From CAYGEY01 sp964349065 (GTDB lineage Bacteria > Patescibacteriota > Gracilibacteria > 1-14-2-50-48-13), in assembly GCA_964349065.1 (NCBI GenBank), contig CAYGEY010000004.1, forward strand, positions 1 to 46,525: a stretch of 46,525 nt of DNA, given 5' to 3'. Position numbers and translations under genes: made by a program. Positions within the stretch are counted from its first letter, which is position 1; each line of letters opens with the position of its first letter. Shown here piece by piece: positions 33,928-43,206 of this stretch. The notes below the pieces were generated by a model that had not been told where the DNA came from, ran no database searches, and saw only the letters and a program-made list of their open reading frames with translations.

Positions 33928-33998
33928 TATTTGCATAAATGCAAGATGAATGACATAAGAACAAGAATGACAATCCTGTAGACAGTGTTGACTCTCAT
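33927..33998 (-). CDS. 23-residue membrane micropeptide
   Basis: The ORF is ATG to TAG, 24 codons, preceded by a near-perfect ribosome binding site AAAGGAGG six nt before the ATG, the best in the window. The peptide has a basic N-terminus (MRVNTVYR), a hydrophobic core (IVILVLMSFIL) and ends HLCK, so it is a likely single-span membrane peptide. A hairpin with T-rich tail follows the stop and a promoter lies upstream (34033-34060). It could be a small membrane regulator, type I toxin or leader peptide; nothing in the sequence decides. Confidence 0.6.
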   Translation of the reverse strand: MRVNTVYRIVILVLMSFILHLCK

Positions 33999-34022
33999 GT
34001 TCTTCCTCCTTTCAATATTTAT

Positions 34023-34060
34023 TTGCACACATTTTTAAGGCAGGTATATTAAATGTGCAA
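34023..34060. promoter_or_regulatory. Face-to-face overlapping promoters for dnaX and the micropeptide
   Basis: Plus strand: TTGCAC (34023-34028), N16, TATATT (34045-34050), leading to dnaX. Minus strand: TTGCAC (34055-34060), N16, TTAAAA (34033-34038), leading to the 23-aa gene. The two -35 boxes form the inverted repeat TTGCACA/TGTGCAA, so use of one promoter should block the other. Confidence 0.5.
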
Positions 34061-34078
34061 GAGTTCTTTACGAAAATT

Positions 34079-35320
34079 ATGCATTTGTCACTTTACAGAA
34101 AATACAGGCCGCGTCAATTTGATGAAATTTCCGGTGAAGAGCATGTAAAAAATACACTCAAAAGTGCAGTAAAGCATGAGAAGATATCCCATGCTTATTT
34201 ATTTGCCGGCCCGAGAGGCACCGGTAAAACTTCCACAGCCCGCATTCTTGCAAAAGCAATCATTTGTGAACAACGTTTGCCGGATGGAAATCCTTGTAGT
34301 ATTTGTGAACCATGCCTTGCTGTGAGTGAGGGATCGTTTATAGATGTCATTGAGATCGATGCTGCTTCTCACAGAGGTATTGATGAAATACGATCACTTG
34401 TTGAAACTGTTTCTTTCCACCCAACGCAGTCCAAAAAGAAAGTGTACATTATAGATGAGGTACATATGCTGAGCAAAGATGCAAGTAATGCTCTGCTGAA
34501 AACTATCGAAGAACCACCCGCATTTGTGCATTTCATATTGGCTACAACTGAGGCACACAAGATCTTACCGACGATTATTTCCCGGTGTCAATTTTTTGTT
34601 TTTTCTCCACTTGCTGAGAATGAAATATTTGAAAGATTGGATTTTGTAGCAAAAGAAGAAAAAAGAGAAGTTCCACAAGCCATATTAGAAACGATTTCAC
34701 GTGAATCACGTGGCGGAATGCGGGATGCATTAACATCTTTGGAGCGTATTTTATCTCTGGAAGTAGTGAATGAGATATCTGCTCTTCAAATTTTGGGTTT
34801 TGAAGAATCACATGAATATGAAGCTATGCTAGATGATATTATTCAAAAAAATATTTCCGGTATTGAAGAAAAGATTGAACAATTTGAGAAGAGCGGGAAA
34901 AATCCTGCAAGTATTATTAAAAACTTTCTGAGTTTTGTTCACAGAAAATTCGCTGTGAGCTTACAGAAAAATGATAAACAAATGCTTGATACTTATGCAA
35001 ATATACTTGAGATACTTCGGGAAACTTTATCAGAACTGAAATATGCGGATATTCCCTACCTCCCACTTCGACTTGGAATTTATAGACTTGTGTCAGATAC
35101 CAGTGTCCCGACTGAGAAACCAAGTATGTTACTCCCAGAGAAAAAACTTATAGCTAAAGCAATGCCTGAAATTCGTGAACGCCCGGTGGTACCTTCTCCA
35201 CTGAAAATACTAAAAGAAAAAGTAAAAGAAGAAGTCATTCAAACAAAAGAGTCAGAGCCTGAACCGAAAGAATCTTCGTTGGAGGATATCGCACGTTTAT
35301 TTGGGGGAACTATTCAATAA
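34079..35320 (+). CDS. dnaX: DNA polymerase III subunit gamma/tau
   Basis: The ATG at 34079 (MHLSLYRKYRPRQFDEISG) matches the family start; a GTG at 34055 lies on the minus-strand -35 box. The 413-aa clamp-loader subunit has Walker A GPRGTGKT (44-51), a zinc module C63, C73, C76, C79, Walker B IIDEVHML, and sensor region LATTEAHKILPTIISRCQ. The C-terminal part is short with a charged linker, so there is little room for tau-specific domains. It overlaps no gene and is followed 1 bp later by fmt. Confidence 0.95.
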   Translation: MHLSLYRKYRPRQFDEISGEEHVKNTLKSAVKHEKISHAYLFAGPRGTGKTSTARILAKAIICEQRLPDGNPCSICEPCLAVSEGSFIDVIEIDAASHRGIDEIRSLVETVSFHPTQSKKKVYIIDEVHMLSKDASNALLKTIEEPPAFVHFILATTEAHKILPTIISRCQFFVFSPLAENEIFERLDFVAKEEKREVPQAILETISRESRGGMRDALTSLERILSLEVVNEISALQILGFEESHEYEAMLDDIIQKNISGIEEKIEQFEKSGKNPASIIKNFLSFVHRKFAVSLQKNDKQMLDTYANILEILRETLSELKYADIPYLPLRLGIYRLVSDTSVPTEKPSMLLPEKKLIAKAMPEIRERPVVPSPLKILKEKVKEEVIQTKESEPEPKESSLEDIARLFGGTIQ

Positions 35321-35321
35321 T

Positions 35322-36263
35322 ATGAAAAAAATTAAAATAGTATATTTTGGTACTCCGCAGTTTGCAGTGCCTCCATTGGCTACATTATCGAATGATAGCC
35401 GTTTTGAAGTAGTTCTTGTTGTGACCACACCGGACGTATATATAGGCAGAAAACAAGAAATAGCAGAGTCTCCGGTGGCATTAATGGCAAGTAAGCTTGG
35501 GATCCCTGTATTAAAACCTGAATCACTCCGAAATGATGAGGTGATTTCCATTTTTAAGAAACACGAGGCGGATTATTTTGTGGTACTTGCATACGGAAAA
35601 ATTTTTCCAAAAAATATTTTAGAAATTCCAAAAATTGCTTGTGTGAATGTACATGGTTCCATACTACCTCACTACAGAGGGGCTTCTCCTGTACAATCTG
35701 CGTTGATGTCGGGTGAGTCTGAGACTGGAATTACAATCATGCTCATGGATGAAAAGATGGATGAAGGTGATATTTTAGAAATCCATAGAGCTCCTATAAC
35801 CACATATGAAACTACTGAAGAATTGATGTCCACTTTATCTCAACTATCCTCAAAGTATTTACCGGATGCATTAATACAATTTGCTGATGGCTCAATCACT
35901 CCGATAGCCCAAGATCATACCATGGCGACCTATACAAAAAAACTATTGAAGGAAGATGGATATTTCAATCCCCTCTTTACAGATGCCGAGCATATTCTCT
36001 GGAAATGGAAAGGGGTCACTCCCTGGCCGTCACTCTATACCTTTGTTGACTCTAGGAGATTGAAAATATTAAAAATTCTTCTTTCTGAGAAAATCATTGG
36101 TCCCGGAATTTTTGAAATAGAAAAAGACAGACTTTTTTTAGGAACGAAAAAGGGAAGTCTTGAAATACTTTTTTTACAAATAGAAGGGAAGAAGGTCACA
36201 TCAACAGCAGAGTATATTTCCGGACTTCAGGGGAAAGTACCAACTTTTACTCTGCCTCAATAA
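35322..36263 (+). CDS. fmt: Methionyl-tRNA formyltransferase
   Basis: The start at 35322 (MKKIKIVYFGTPQFAVP) fits the family; an upstream in-frame start lies inside dnaX. The 313-aa enzyme carries the catalytic region VNVHGSILPHYRGASPVQSA and the folate-site segment GITIMLMDEKMDEGDI, followed by the C-terminal barrel. It formylates initiator Met-tRNA using 10-formyl-THF. Its end overlaps convergent miaA by 17 bp. Confidence 0.96.
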   Translation: MKKIKIVYFGTPQFAVPPLATLSNDSRFEVVLVVTTPDVYIGRKQEIAESPVALMASKLGIPVLKPESLRNDEVISIFKKHEADYFVVLAYGKIFPKNILEIPKIACVNVHGSILPHYRGASPVQSALMSGESETGITIMLMDEKMDEGDILEIHRAPITTYETTEELMSTLSQLSSKYLPDALIQFADGSITPIAQDHTMATYTKKLLKEDGYFNPLFTDAEHILWKWKGVTPWPSLYTFVDSRRLKILKILLSEKIIGPGIFEIEKDRLFLGTKKGSLEILFLQIEGKKVTSTAEYISGLQGKVPTFTLPQ

Positions 36264-36984
36264 TTATCCCCGGATATTTCTTTAATAATCTTCGAAGCCA
36301 TGTTCGTTGTCTTTTTGCATATGATCTGGCTTCCTGCTGTGTTTTCTTTATTGCCTCCTCTATACTTATTTGACCATCAATATACTGCATAGACTCCCTA
36401 TATCCAATTGATGTCATAGCTTCGAGTTCTTTCGTAAAACCATTTTTAAGAAGCTCTTTTGTTTCATCAATAATTGATGGGGTCTTAGTAAACATTGCTC
36501 TATGTCGTTGATCAATTTTTTCATTTAATATATTTTTATCCCCATTGATAACTACTAAAAGTAGTTTCCAAGGTGACATTTCCGGTTTTTCTTCTACTCC
36601 TTTAAATGAAAAATTAAAAATGATGCTATCCAAATATAGACCTGTTCCCCCTACGATAATCGGAACATGTTTTCTTTGTATAATCTCATTAATTTTCTGA
36701 TACGCCAGTTCCTTGTATATGGATGCATTCAACGATTTTTTAGGTGGAATTATTCCAATTAAATGATGGGGGATACGATTCATTTCTTTCTCTTGGATTG
36801 CTCCCGTGCCAATAACCATACCTTGGTAAATCTGTCTGGAGTCTGCCCCGATGACTTCTCCATTGATTTCCTGTGCAAGTTCTACAGCAAGAGCTGATTT
36901 TCCTGAAGCCGTTTGACCTCCAATAACTATGCCATCGTAGTGGCTTTCGGTGAAAGCTTTGGTAATTAAGTTCAGGTTATGCAT
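36247..36984 (-). CDS. miaA: tRNA dimethylallyltransferase (short form)
   Basis: The 245-aa protein has the P-loop GGQTASGKSALA (22-33), GADSRQIYQGMVIGTG, VGGTGLYLDSI and the C-terminal IGYRESMQYIDG and KRQRTWLRR segments. It transfers a dimethylallyl group to A37 of tRNAs reading UNN codons. It is shorter than the usual 300 or so residues; the swinging insertion domain after VGGTGLYLD appears reduced. Confidence 0.94.
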   Translation of the reverse strand: MHNLNLITKAFTESHYDGIVIGGQTASGKSALAVELAQEINGEVIGADSRQIYQGMVIGTGAIQEKEMNRIPHHLIGIIPPKKSLNASIYKELAYQKINEIIQRKHVPIIVGGTGLYLDSIIFNFSFKGVEEKPEMSPWKLLLVVINGDKNILNEKIDQRHRAMFTKTPSIIDETKELLKNGFTKELEAMTSIGYRESMQYIDGQISIEEAIKKTQQEARSYAKRQRTWLRRLLKKYPGIIIEAE

Positions 36985-37022
36985 ATCTAAATGATTATAG
37001 GACTAGGACCAGACTTCCCTTT

Positions 37023-38441
37023 TTACTTCTTCACTAGAGTACATACGGTTTCAATATGATATGTTTGAGGAAACATATCTACTCCGATGATACGTTCTAC
37101 CTTATACCACTTTGTTAGGTAAGCCAAATCCCTTGCAAGCGTTGTGGGATTACATGAAACATAAATTAGTTTCTCACTCCCAAATTTTGGAAGCATTTCA
37201 AGAGCCTTCGGGTGCATTCCGGCACGTGGGGGATCGATGACCACGACATTAGGTCGCTCAAAAATAAGAGGGAAGGCATCTTTCTCTACTTTTCCGCAAT
37301 AAAACTCTATATTCATAATGTTATTTAAAACCGCATTGGTCCTTGCATCCTCAACAGCACCCTTGTTTTCTTCTACAGAAAATATCTTTTTTGCCGACTT
37401 TGCAAGATACATACCAATTGTTCCGGTACCCGCATAAAGGTCAATCACCACTTCACCACCTTTGAGGTCACACTGTTTTTTTACAACATCATATAAAACC
37501 TCAGCCCCTTTTGTATTTGTCTGAAAAAATGAATACGGAGAAATCTTGAATAAAAAATCACCCACCTTATCAAAAATATATTCTCGCCCGTACAAAAGCT
37601 TTGGCGTCCCTTGAACAATATCAGAAATAGAATCGTTTTGTGTCCATAGTATGCTTTCCATTTTTACATCATCATTCTCTAAAAGTAACAAATTGTCCAC
37701 AAGTGGTTTCCAAAACTCCTCTGAGTAATCTTCAGTTGAAGCAGTTATGATATGGAGCATGAATTCTCCGGTATTGATGCCATGCCGAAGAACAATATGT
37801 CTCATGAAACCGGTATGATCATGGACGTTATAAGGTGGTAATTTTTTCTGTTTCACAAAATCTTTGAGACATTTGAGAATGTCATCAAAAACAGGAGTGA
37901 CTAATTTGCATGTATCAATATCCACTATTTTATAAAAGCTTCCTCGACCATGATAACCAACATATGTACCCTCCACAGACTCCGGTAGGTTTTGCATTTG
38001 ATCCTGCGCTAGATACCTTTGATTCCCGAAGGAAAGTTCAATTTTATTCCGATAGTTATACTGCTCCGGGCTGGGGAACATTTCAATTTCAGGAAGATCC
38101 TTTTGATTTCCTATATGTTCTAAACTCTCTGTGATAAATCCCTTTTTATATTCTAATTGTGTTTCATACGGGATATTTTGCCACATACATCCCCCGCAAA
38201 CTCCAAATGAAGGGCAGGGAGCTTGGATTTTTTTTGCTGTCGTTGAAACAATTTCAAGTTTCTTTGCTTCAATATATGTTTTCCTATTCTTTATTATACG
38301 TATTTGTACGGTATCTCCAGGGACAGTATCAGGAACAAACGTAACAATTTTACGCTTGTCGGGCTGCTCAATATAGCCTATACCAATACCCTTATATGCA
38401 ATCTTCTCAATCAAGATTGTTGTAATTTCTCCTTTTTTCAT
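37023..38441 (-). CDS. RlmD/TrmA-family RNA (uracil-5-)-methyltransferase
   Basis: The start at 38441 (MKKGEITTILIEKIAYKG) is preferred, since starting at 38537 would overlap the upstream gene by 38 bp and add an unrelated leader. The 472-aa protein has an N-terminal TRAM domain, a [4Fe-4S] cluster motif with C76, C82 and C85 (PCPSFGVCGGCMWQ) plus a later Cys in DTCKL, a SAM-binding VIDLYAGTGTIG, and the catalytic pair DPPRAG and VSCNPTTLARD. It makes m5U in rRNA or tRNA; RlmD or RlmCD-like activity is likely. Confidence 0.92.
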   Translation of the reverse strand: MKKGEITTILIEKIAYKGIGIGYIEQPDKRKIVTFVPDTVPGDTVQIRIIKNRKTYIEAKKLEIVSTTAKKIQAPCPSFGVCGGCMWQNIPYETQLEYKKGFITESLEHIGNQKDLPEIEMFPSPEQYNYRNKIELSFGNQRYLAQDQMQNLPESVEGTYVGYHGRGSFYKIVDIDTCKLVTPVFDDILKCLKDFVKQKKLPPYNVHDHTGFMRHIVLRHGINTGEFMLHIITASTEDYSEEFWKPLVDNLLLLENDDVKMESILWTQNDSISDIVQGTPKLLYGREYIFDKVGDFLFKISPYSFFQTNTKGAEVLYDVVKKQCDLKGGEVVIDLYAGTGTIGMYLAKSAKKIFSVEENKGAVEDARTNAVLNNIMNIEFYCGKVEKDAFPLIFERPNVVVIDPPRAGMHPKALEMLPKFGSEKLIYVSCNPTTLARDLAYLTKWYKVERIIGVDMFPQTYHIETVCTLVKK

Positions 38442-38499
38442 TTCTGATATTTGTCGAATATATGCAGGGATATTGGCGCAAAATAGAAAAATATCAAGT

Positions 38500-40101
38500 T
38501 TATTGAACTTTATTGTGAAATTGATATCCATTTTCACATTTCTCGTATCCTGCTGTGCTCATAAGGAAGTGTATCCCTATGTAACAGATGGTATCAAGTT
38601 CTGATGCGTCATTACCATCAGCAAAAGGTTTATATATGTATAAGTCACTCGACATTTCATTTGCCAATGCCGGGATATAATTATATTCTTGTAGATACTC
38701 TTCTTGAAATCTTATTATCTGTTCTTCACTTGCCTTCATATATCCTTTACTATTCAGGATTTGATCAATTTGTTCAACACTCATTATTGCATCAGTCATA
38801 GAAAATACATTTCTGAGAACATATGCATAACAATCATACGCTTGTTCGCCCCTCATTGCCTCAACATGATCAAGCAATAATTGGATATAGCTCATACGAG
38901 GCGTTTGATCTATTGGTAAAGAATTTTCAAAAAGGGGAACCATAACTGAATTCGTTTCTGGAGACATATTCTCAAACATACCTAACTTGTCACCAAGTTT
39001 AGGATGAACATCTTTCTTAAAGTGAATGCAAAGTAGTGTGTAGTAATAAATGATGCTATTTAGTTTGTAGCTTTGATCAGAATGAGATTTCTCTATTTTT
39101 GAATACATAAGATCAAGAAAATTTTGCAATAGTACAAATTCTTTATCATTCTCCTGATAATTTTTTAGTGAACAGATGATTTTTATTAGTACTTCTTCAA
39201 TATCTTCCAAAGATACAGCATGGCTGTTGAGAAAAAAATTGCTTGATGCCGATATTGTATTTCCATTTTCATAAAAATTTCTGATTTCTTCCGATAATCT
39301 ATGGTTCTTAAGATCTGCGAATGACAACTCCTTCCCAAAATCTTTTTGAAAAAATGTTTGAATGGTATTTAGTATAAGATCAATCCCATTTGTAGGATTA
39401 TTTTTGACATATTCGTCATGAAATTTTTGTAATTTTTCTAATAAGATTCCTCGATCAGTACAAAGATTATCTAAAAGCAGAAGTTTTAGGCTTGAAAAAT
39501 GATATGAAAAATCACCAAGCTGTTCAGCAATATGTGGATTATTAAATATATGTCCTTTCAGCAGGGTTTTCATACCTCCTTTATATTCTTCGAAACTTAA
39601 CTCTTTGGTTACTACCTCTTTTGGAACAATAGTACTTGGTGTTGGTATAACCGGATTCAATTCATTCGTTAATGAAGTTAATTCCGAATGCAGTTGTTGG
39701 ATCTCCTCGGCGAGTAATGAAAGTTGCAATTTTGCATTTTCTCGCTCCTGTGCAATAGCTTGAGTTTTGTACTTATACTTTAAGATCTCTTCTTCTAGCA
39801 CAAACCTATGCTCGATAGCCGCTTCAACATAACTTGATAGATTTTCATTCTCGATACTGACTTCTTCTGCTTGTTCTACAATATTCTTTTCTTCTATGAT
39901 AGTTAATGCTTGTTCTAAAATCTCAGGATCAAGAATGTCATTTTGATCTGTCAGTTCCTGTAATTGAATAAAGCTTGTATAATCTTTAGCAATAATTTGT
40001 TTAATAATATTCACAAGTCCCATTGCCTTGTTGTATCTAGCAATATTATCTTTTAATGCCTGATCTCCACTTATTGAGTTCTTACTTAAATTGATTGACA
40101 T
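38500..40101 (-). CDS. Unknown 533-aa helical protein with coiled coil
   Basis: No recognised family. The N-terminal 150 residues are helical, ending in a coiled coil at about 95-148 (ILKYKYKTQAIAQERENAKLQ); a Pro/Thr linker (NPVIPTPSTIVPKE) leads to a 370-residue alpha-helical region with repeated Leu/Tyr pairs. Likely cytosolic. It has a consensus promoter (40129-40156) but no Shine-Dalgarno sequence. Divergent from dnaG. Confidence 0.7.
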   Translation of the reverse strand: MSINLSKNSISGDQALKDNIARYNKAMGLVNIIKQIIAKDYTSFIQLQELTDQNDILDPEILEQALTIIEEKNIVEQAEEVSIENENLSSYVEAAIEHRFVLEEEILKYKYKTQAIAQERENAKLQLSLLAEEIQQLHSELTSLTNELNPVIPTPSTIVPKEVVTKELSFEEYKGGMKTLLKGHIFNNPHIAEQLGDFSYHFSSLKLLLLDNLCTDRGILLEKLQKFHDEYVKNNPTNGIDLILNTIQTFFQKDFGKELSFADLKNHRLSEEIRNFYENGNTISASSNFFLNSHAVSLEDIEEVLIKIICSLKNYQENDKEFVLLQNFLDLMYSKIEKSHSDQSYKLNSIIYYYTLLCIHFKKDVHPKLGDKLGMFENMSPETNSVMVPLFENSLPIDQTPRMSYIQLLLDHVEAMRGEQAYDCYAYVLRNVFSMTDAIMSVEQIDQILNSKGYMKASEEQIIRFQEEYLQEYNYIPALANEMSSDLYIYKPFADGNDASELDTICYIGIHFLMSTAGYEKCENGYQFHNKVQ

Positions 40102-40128
40102 AACTAAATAGTAAATTGAATTACGACA

Positions 40129-40156
40129 AATTTAAAACATATATTATTCTTGTCAA
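40129..40156 (-). promoter_or_regulatory. Sigma-70 promoter of the 533-aa gene
   Basis: TTGACA (40151-40156), 16-bp spacer, TAAATT (40129-40134); leader of about 20 nt. Confidence 0.6.
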
Positions 40157-40219
40157 TACAACTTAGTAATACTGGAACATAAAGTACTTATATTGATAAA
40201 TGAAACCTTTTGAAATATT

Positions 40220-41944
40220 ATGAATGATATAGTTCACGACATTAAGGCAAAACTTGACATAGTAACAGTTGTCTCTGATTATGTTATTTTAAAAAAAGCT
40301 GGGAGAAACTTTAAAGGCCTCTCCCCTTTTAAAAAAGAAAACACACCATCCTTTATTGTATCTCCTGATAAGCAGCTTGCTTACTGCTTTGGTACACAAA
40401 AGGGTGGTGATATATTTTCATTTATCATGGAAATTGAAAACGTGGATTTTCGAGGTGCAATTGAATATCTTGCAGAAAAAGCCGGATTATCTTTGCCTGA
40501 TTATCACGCGTCAACATCAAAAATCCCAAAAACACAGGTGGATACATATAGAAATATTGTCAATGCGGCAAAGGATTTTTTTCTGTCTCAAAAAAAGACA
40601 ATTGCTGATTATTTAGTGAAAAGAAATATTGACTCCCCTACTATTGATGCCTTTGAATTAGGTTATGCTCCAAATGGGAAGGATTTGCTTTTTATGTATC
40701 TTACAACAGATCACGGCTTTTCTCCAAAGGATATAGAAAAAGTTGGGCTCGTCACATTTCATGATGGTATATATTTTGATAAATTCCGGGATAGGCTTAT
40801 GTTCCCTATTTATAATTCATTAAAAAGTTTAGCCGGATTTGCCGGTCGGATAATTGAAAAGGGCGAACCGAAATATCTCAATAGCCCAGAGACTCCCATT
40901 TATGACAAAGGTGCCATGCTTTATGGTCTTCATTTAGCAAAGGAGGCAATTAAAGAGAAAGGATTTGTTATTGTTGTTGAGGGTTATATGGATGTAATCT
41001 CCAGTTATCAACATGGACTACGCAATATTGTAGCATTAGCCGGAACGGCACTTACTGATAAGCAAATAAACTTATTGAAGCGTTATACAGACAATATTTA
41101 TTTCATGTTTGACAATGACAGTGCCGGTTTTGAAGCTACGCAGCGCAATGCAACACTGCTTGCAAAAGAAGATGTACGCCTTTTTATCCTCTCTCTGGAC
41201 AAATATGGAGTAAAAGATATTGATGAATTTTTTGAAAAAAATGCAGATGAAGATTTCCAACTGGTACTTGAAAATAAAGTATCATACACAGAATTCGCGT
41301 TAATAAAACTCATTGAAAAAGTTGGAATTGGGACTCTTGAGAAAAAAATTTCTATTATCCATTATCTTCTGCCATACATCACTTCTCTGTCGAATTTAGT
41401 TGAAAGGGATTATGCTCTTGAAATTGTTGCCGCAAAATTGTCACTTCGATATGATACTGTGCGAGCTGAAGTGCTGAGAACTAAAACTGTGCGATCGCAT
41501 AAAAACGTTTCAGAGAAGCAACATGAACAAGTTTCTACGCTTTCAATAATTTTAGGTGTGTTTTTTGTTATACCTAAACTATTTGAATATTTTACAAAAG
41601 AAATTGATTTACTTGAACCTGTAAGTGATTTTGAAAAGTTTATAAAAAGAACGCTTCTTGGTAATATTGAATTTTATAAGGAAAAACCTGCAGATTTGGC
41701 TATTCCTGAAGGAGAATTTAAAAAAGAATTTGAATTACTACTACTTTTTCTTGAGGAACATAACATGGTCGCCAATGAAGAATCTGCGTTGAAAGTCTTA
41801 AAAAATAAATTCCTTCAATATAAAATGGCCGAAACAGAAAATCTCATGCTGAAAATGAAGGCATTGGAAAAATCAGGAAATATTCTAGACTGGAAACAAA
41901 ACTTTGATAGGATAACTAAATTAGAGAGAATCATGAGGAGTTAA
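40220..41944 (+). CDS. dnaG: DNA primase with degenerate zinc finger
   Basis: The 574-aa protein makes RNA primers for replication. The N-terminal CHC2-type module is recognisable (GLSPFKKENTPSFIV...YCFGTQKGGD), but three of four zinc ligands are replaced: S35 for Cys, K38 for His, T59 for the last Cys; only C56 remains. The central catalytic part has the TOPRIM motifs EGYMD (254-258) and FDNDSAG (298-300 for DND). The C-terminal 200 residues are the divergent helicase-interaction region. It starts without a Shine-Dalgarno sequence. Confidence 0.94.
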   Translation: MNDIVHDIKAKLDIVTVVSDYVILKKAGRNFKGLSPFKKENTPSFIVSPDKQLAYCFGTQKGGDIFSFIMEIENVDFRGAIEYLAEKAGLSLPDYHASTSKIPKTQVDTYRNIVNAAKDFFLSQKKTIADYLVKRNIDSPTIDAFELGYAPNGKDLLFMYLTTDHGFSPKDIEKVGLVTFHDGIYFDKFRDRLMFPIYNSLKSLAGFAGRIIEKGEPKYLNSPETPIYDKGAMLYGLHLAKEAIKEKGFVIVVEGYMDVISSYQHGLRNIVALAGTALTDKQINLLKRYTDNIYFMFDNDSAGFEATQRNATLLAKEDVRLFILSLDKYGVKDIDEFFEKNADEDFQLVLENKVSYTEFALIKLIEKVGIGTLEKKISIIHYLLPYITSLSNLVERDYALEIVAAKLSLRYDTVRAEVLRTKTVRSHKNVSEKQHEQVSTLSIILGVFFVIPKLFEYFTKEIDLLEPVSDFEKFIKRTLLGNIEFYKEKPADLAIPEGEFKKEFELLLLFLEEHNMVANEESALKVLKNKFLQYKMAETENLMLKMKALEKSGNILDWKQNFDRITKLERIMRS

Positions 41945-41955
41945 GTTACTTTCCC

Positions 41956-41983
41956 TTTACAGATGATATCTTGTACTTATAAT
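41956..41983 (+). promoter_or_regulatory. Promoter of rpoD
   Basis: TTTACA (41956-41961), 16-bp spacer, TATAAT (41978-41983). The start would be near 41990, giving a leader of about 50 nt to the ATG at 42039. Confidence 0.6.
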
Positions 41984-42038
41984 CAATTTGCTCATTTCGT
42001 GGGCAGACCTTTTAATTGTATTATTCCTCTGCAAATCT

Positions 42039-43184
42039 ATGTCAGATTCTTCGGACAATTCAGGTCAGCAGAAAAAGAAACAACTGGGGAGTTTTCATGA
42101 TGAGCGAATAGCAAAGCTCTCACCGGAACTCCGGGTGCTTATTGAGAAGGGATTATCTCAGAAATTTATCACTCATAATGAATTAGCAAAATGTTTACCG
42201 GAAGCTGAGGATGATATAGCTCTTTTGGATGAAATATATTCCCTTTTGATTGAGCTTGATATTGATATTGTTGATTATAAAGATAGTGTCGTTTTAAATG
42301 ACAAAGATGAGCCGGTAGAGCGCGATGTGACACCTGAGAAATTGCAGGAGGTTGACCTCTCAATGATCTCTGATGATTCTGTGAGAATGTATTTGAGTGA
42401 AATAGGAAAGGTAAAACTACTTACTGCAAATGAAGAGGTTACTCTTGCTCGAAAAGTACGTGTTGGAGATATTAATTCAAAAAAGAAACTCATGGAAGCC
42501 AATCTCAGATTGGTTGTTTCCATAGCAAAAAAATATATTGGTCGAGGTTTATCATTTCTGGATCTCATTCAAGAAGGTAATCTCGGTTTAGTACGAGCAG
42601 TGGATAAGTTTGATCCGGAGCGAGGATTTAAGTTCTCGACTTATGCAACTTGGTGGATTAGGCAGGCAATTACTCGTGCAATTGCTGATCAGGCGCGAAC
42701 CATACGAATACCAGTCCATATGGTGGAGACCATAAACAAATTTACCCATACACAACGTAGACTTGTACAAGAATTAGGACGAGAGCCGCTTCCGGAAGAA
42801 ATTGCCGCTGAGGTTGGGATGGATATCAAAAAGGTGAAACATATCATGAAAATTTCACAGGATATTGTTTCTCTTGATGCGCCGGTTGGATCTGAGGAGG
42901 ATAGTTCTCTTGGAGATTTTATAGAAGATGTGAATTCTGTTGCTCCGGACGAGTCTACCAATCGCCAAATTCTCAAAGAAAATATTCATGACATGCTTCA
43001 GTATCTCTCTCCACGAGAGAAAAAAATCATCAAGATGCGATATGGTCTTGGTGACGGAGTTGGTCACACACTTGAACAAGTTGGTCGAGAGTTTGGTGTG
43101 ACGAGAGAGCGAATAAGACAGATTGAAGCAAAAGTTTTACAAAAACTAAGAGAGCATCCTACTAGCGTTAAAATCAAATACTAA
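42039..43184 (+). CDS. rpoD: RNA polymerase primary sigma factor (sigma-70)
   Basis: The ATG at 42039 is chosen because the frame from 41988 would begin at the predicted transcription start with a hydrophobic stretch foreign to sigma. The 381-aa protein has a reduced region 1.1 (25-75), region 1.2 MYLSEIGKVKLLT, region 2 ANLRLVVSIAKKY to ATWWIRQAITRA, region 3, and region 4 with the VTRERIRQIEAK recognition helix. It directs core RNA polymerase to housekeeping promoters. dnaG precedes and greA follows. Confidence 0.97.
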   Translation: MSDSSDNSGQQKKKQLGSFHDERIAKLSPELRVLIEKGLSQKFITHNELAKCLPEAEDDIALLDEIYSLLIELDIDIVDYKDSVVLNDKDEPVERDVTPEKLQEVDLSMISDDSVRMYLSEIGKVKLLTANEEVTLARKVRVGDINSKKKLMEANLRLVVSIAKKYIGRGLSFLDLIQEGNLGLVRAVDKFDPERGFKFSTYATWWIRQAITRAIADQARTIRIPVHMVETINKFTHTQRRLVQELGREPLPEEIAAEVGMDIKKVKHIMKISQDIVSLDAPVGSEEDSSLGDFIEDVNSVAPDESTNRQILKENIHDMLQYLSPREKKIIKMRYGLGDGVGHTLEQVGREFGVTRERIRQIEAKVLQKLREHPTSVKIKY

Positions 43185-43206
43185 TTAAATATTAAGTTTT
43201 ACCATT

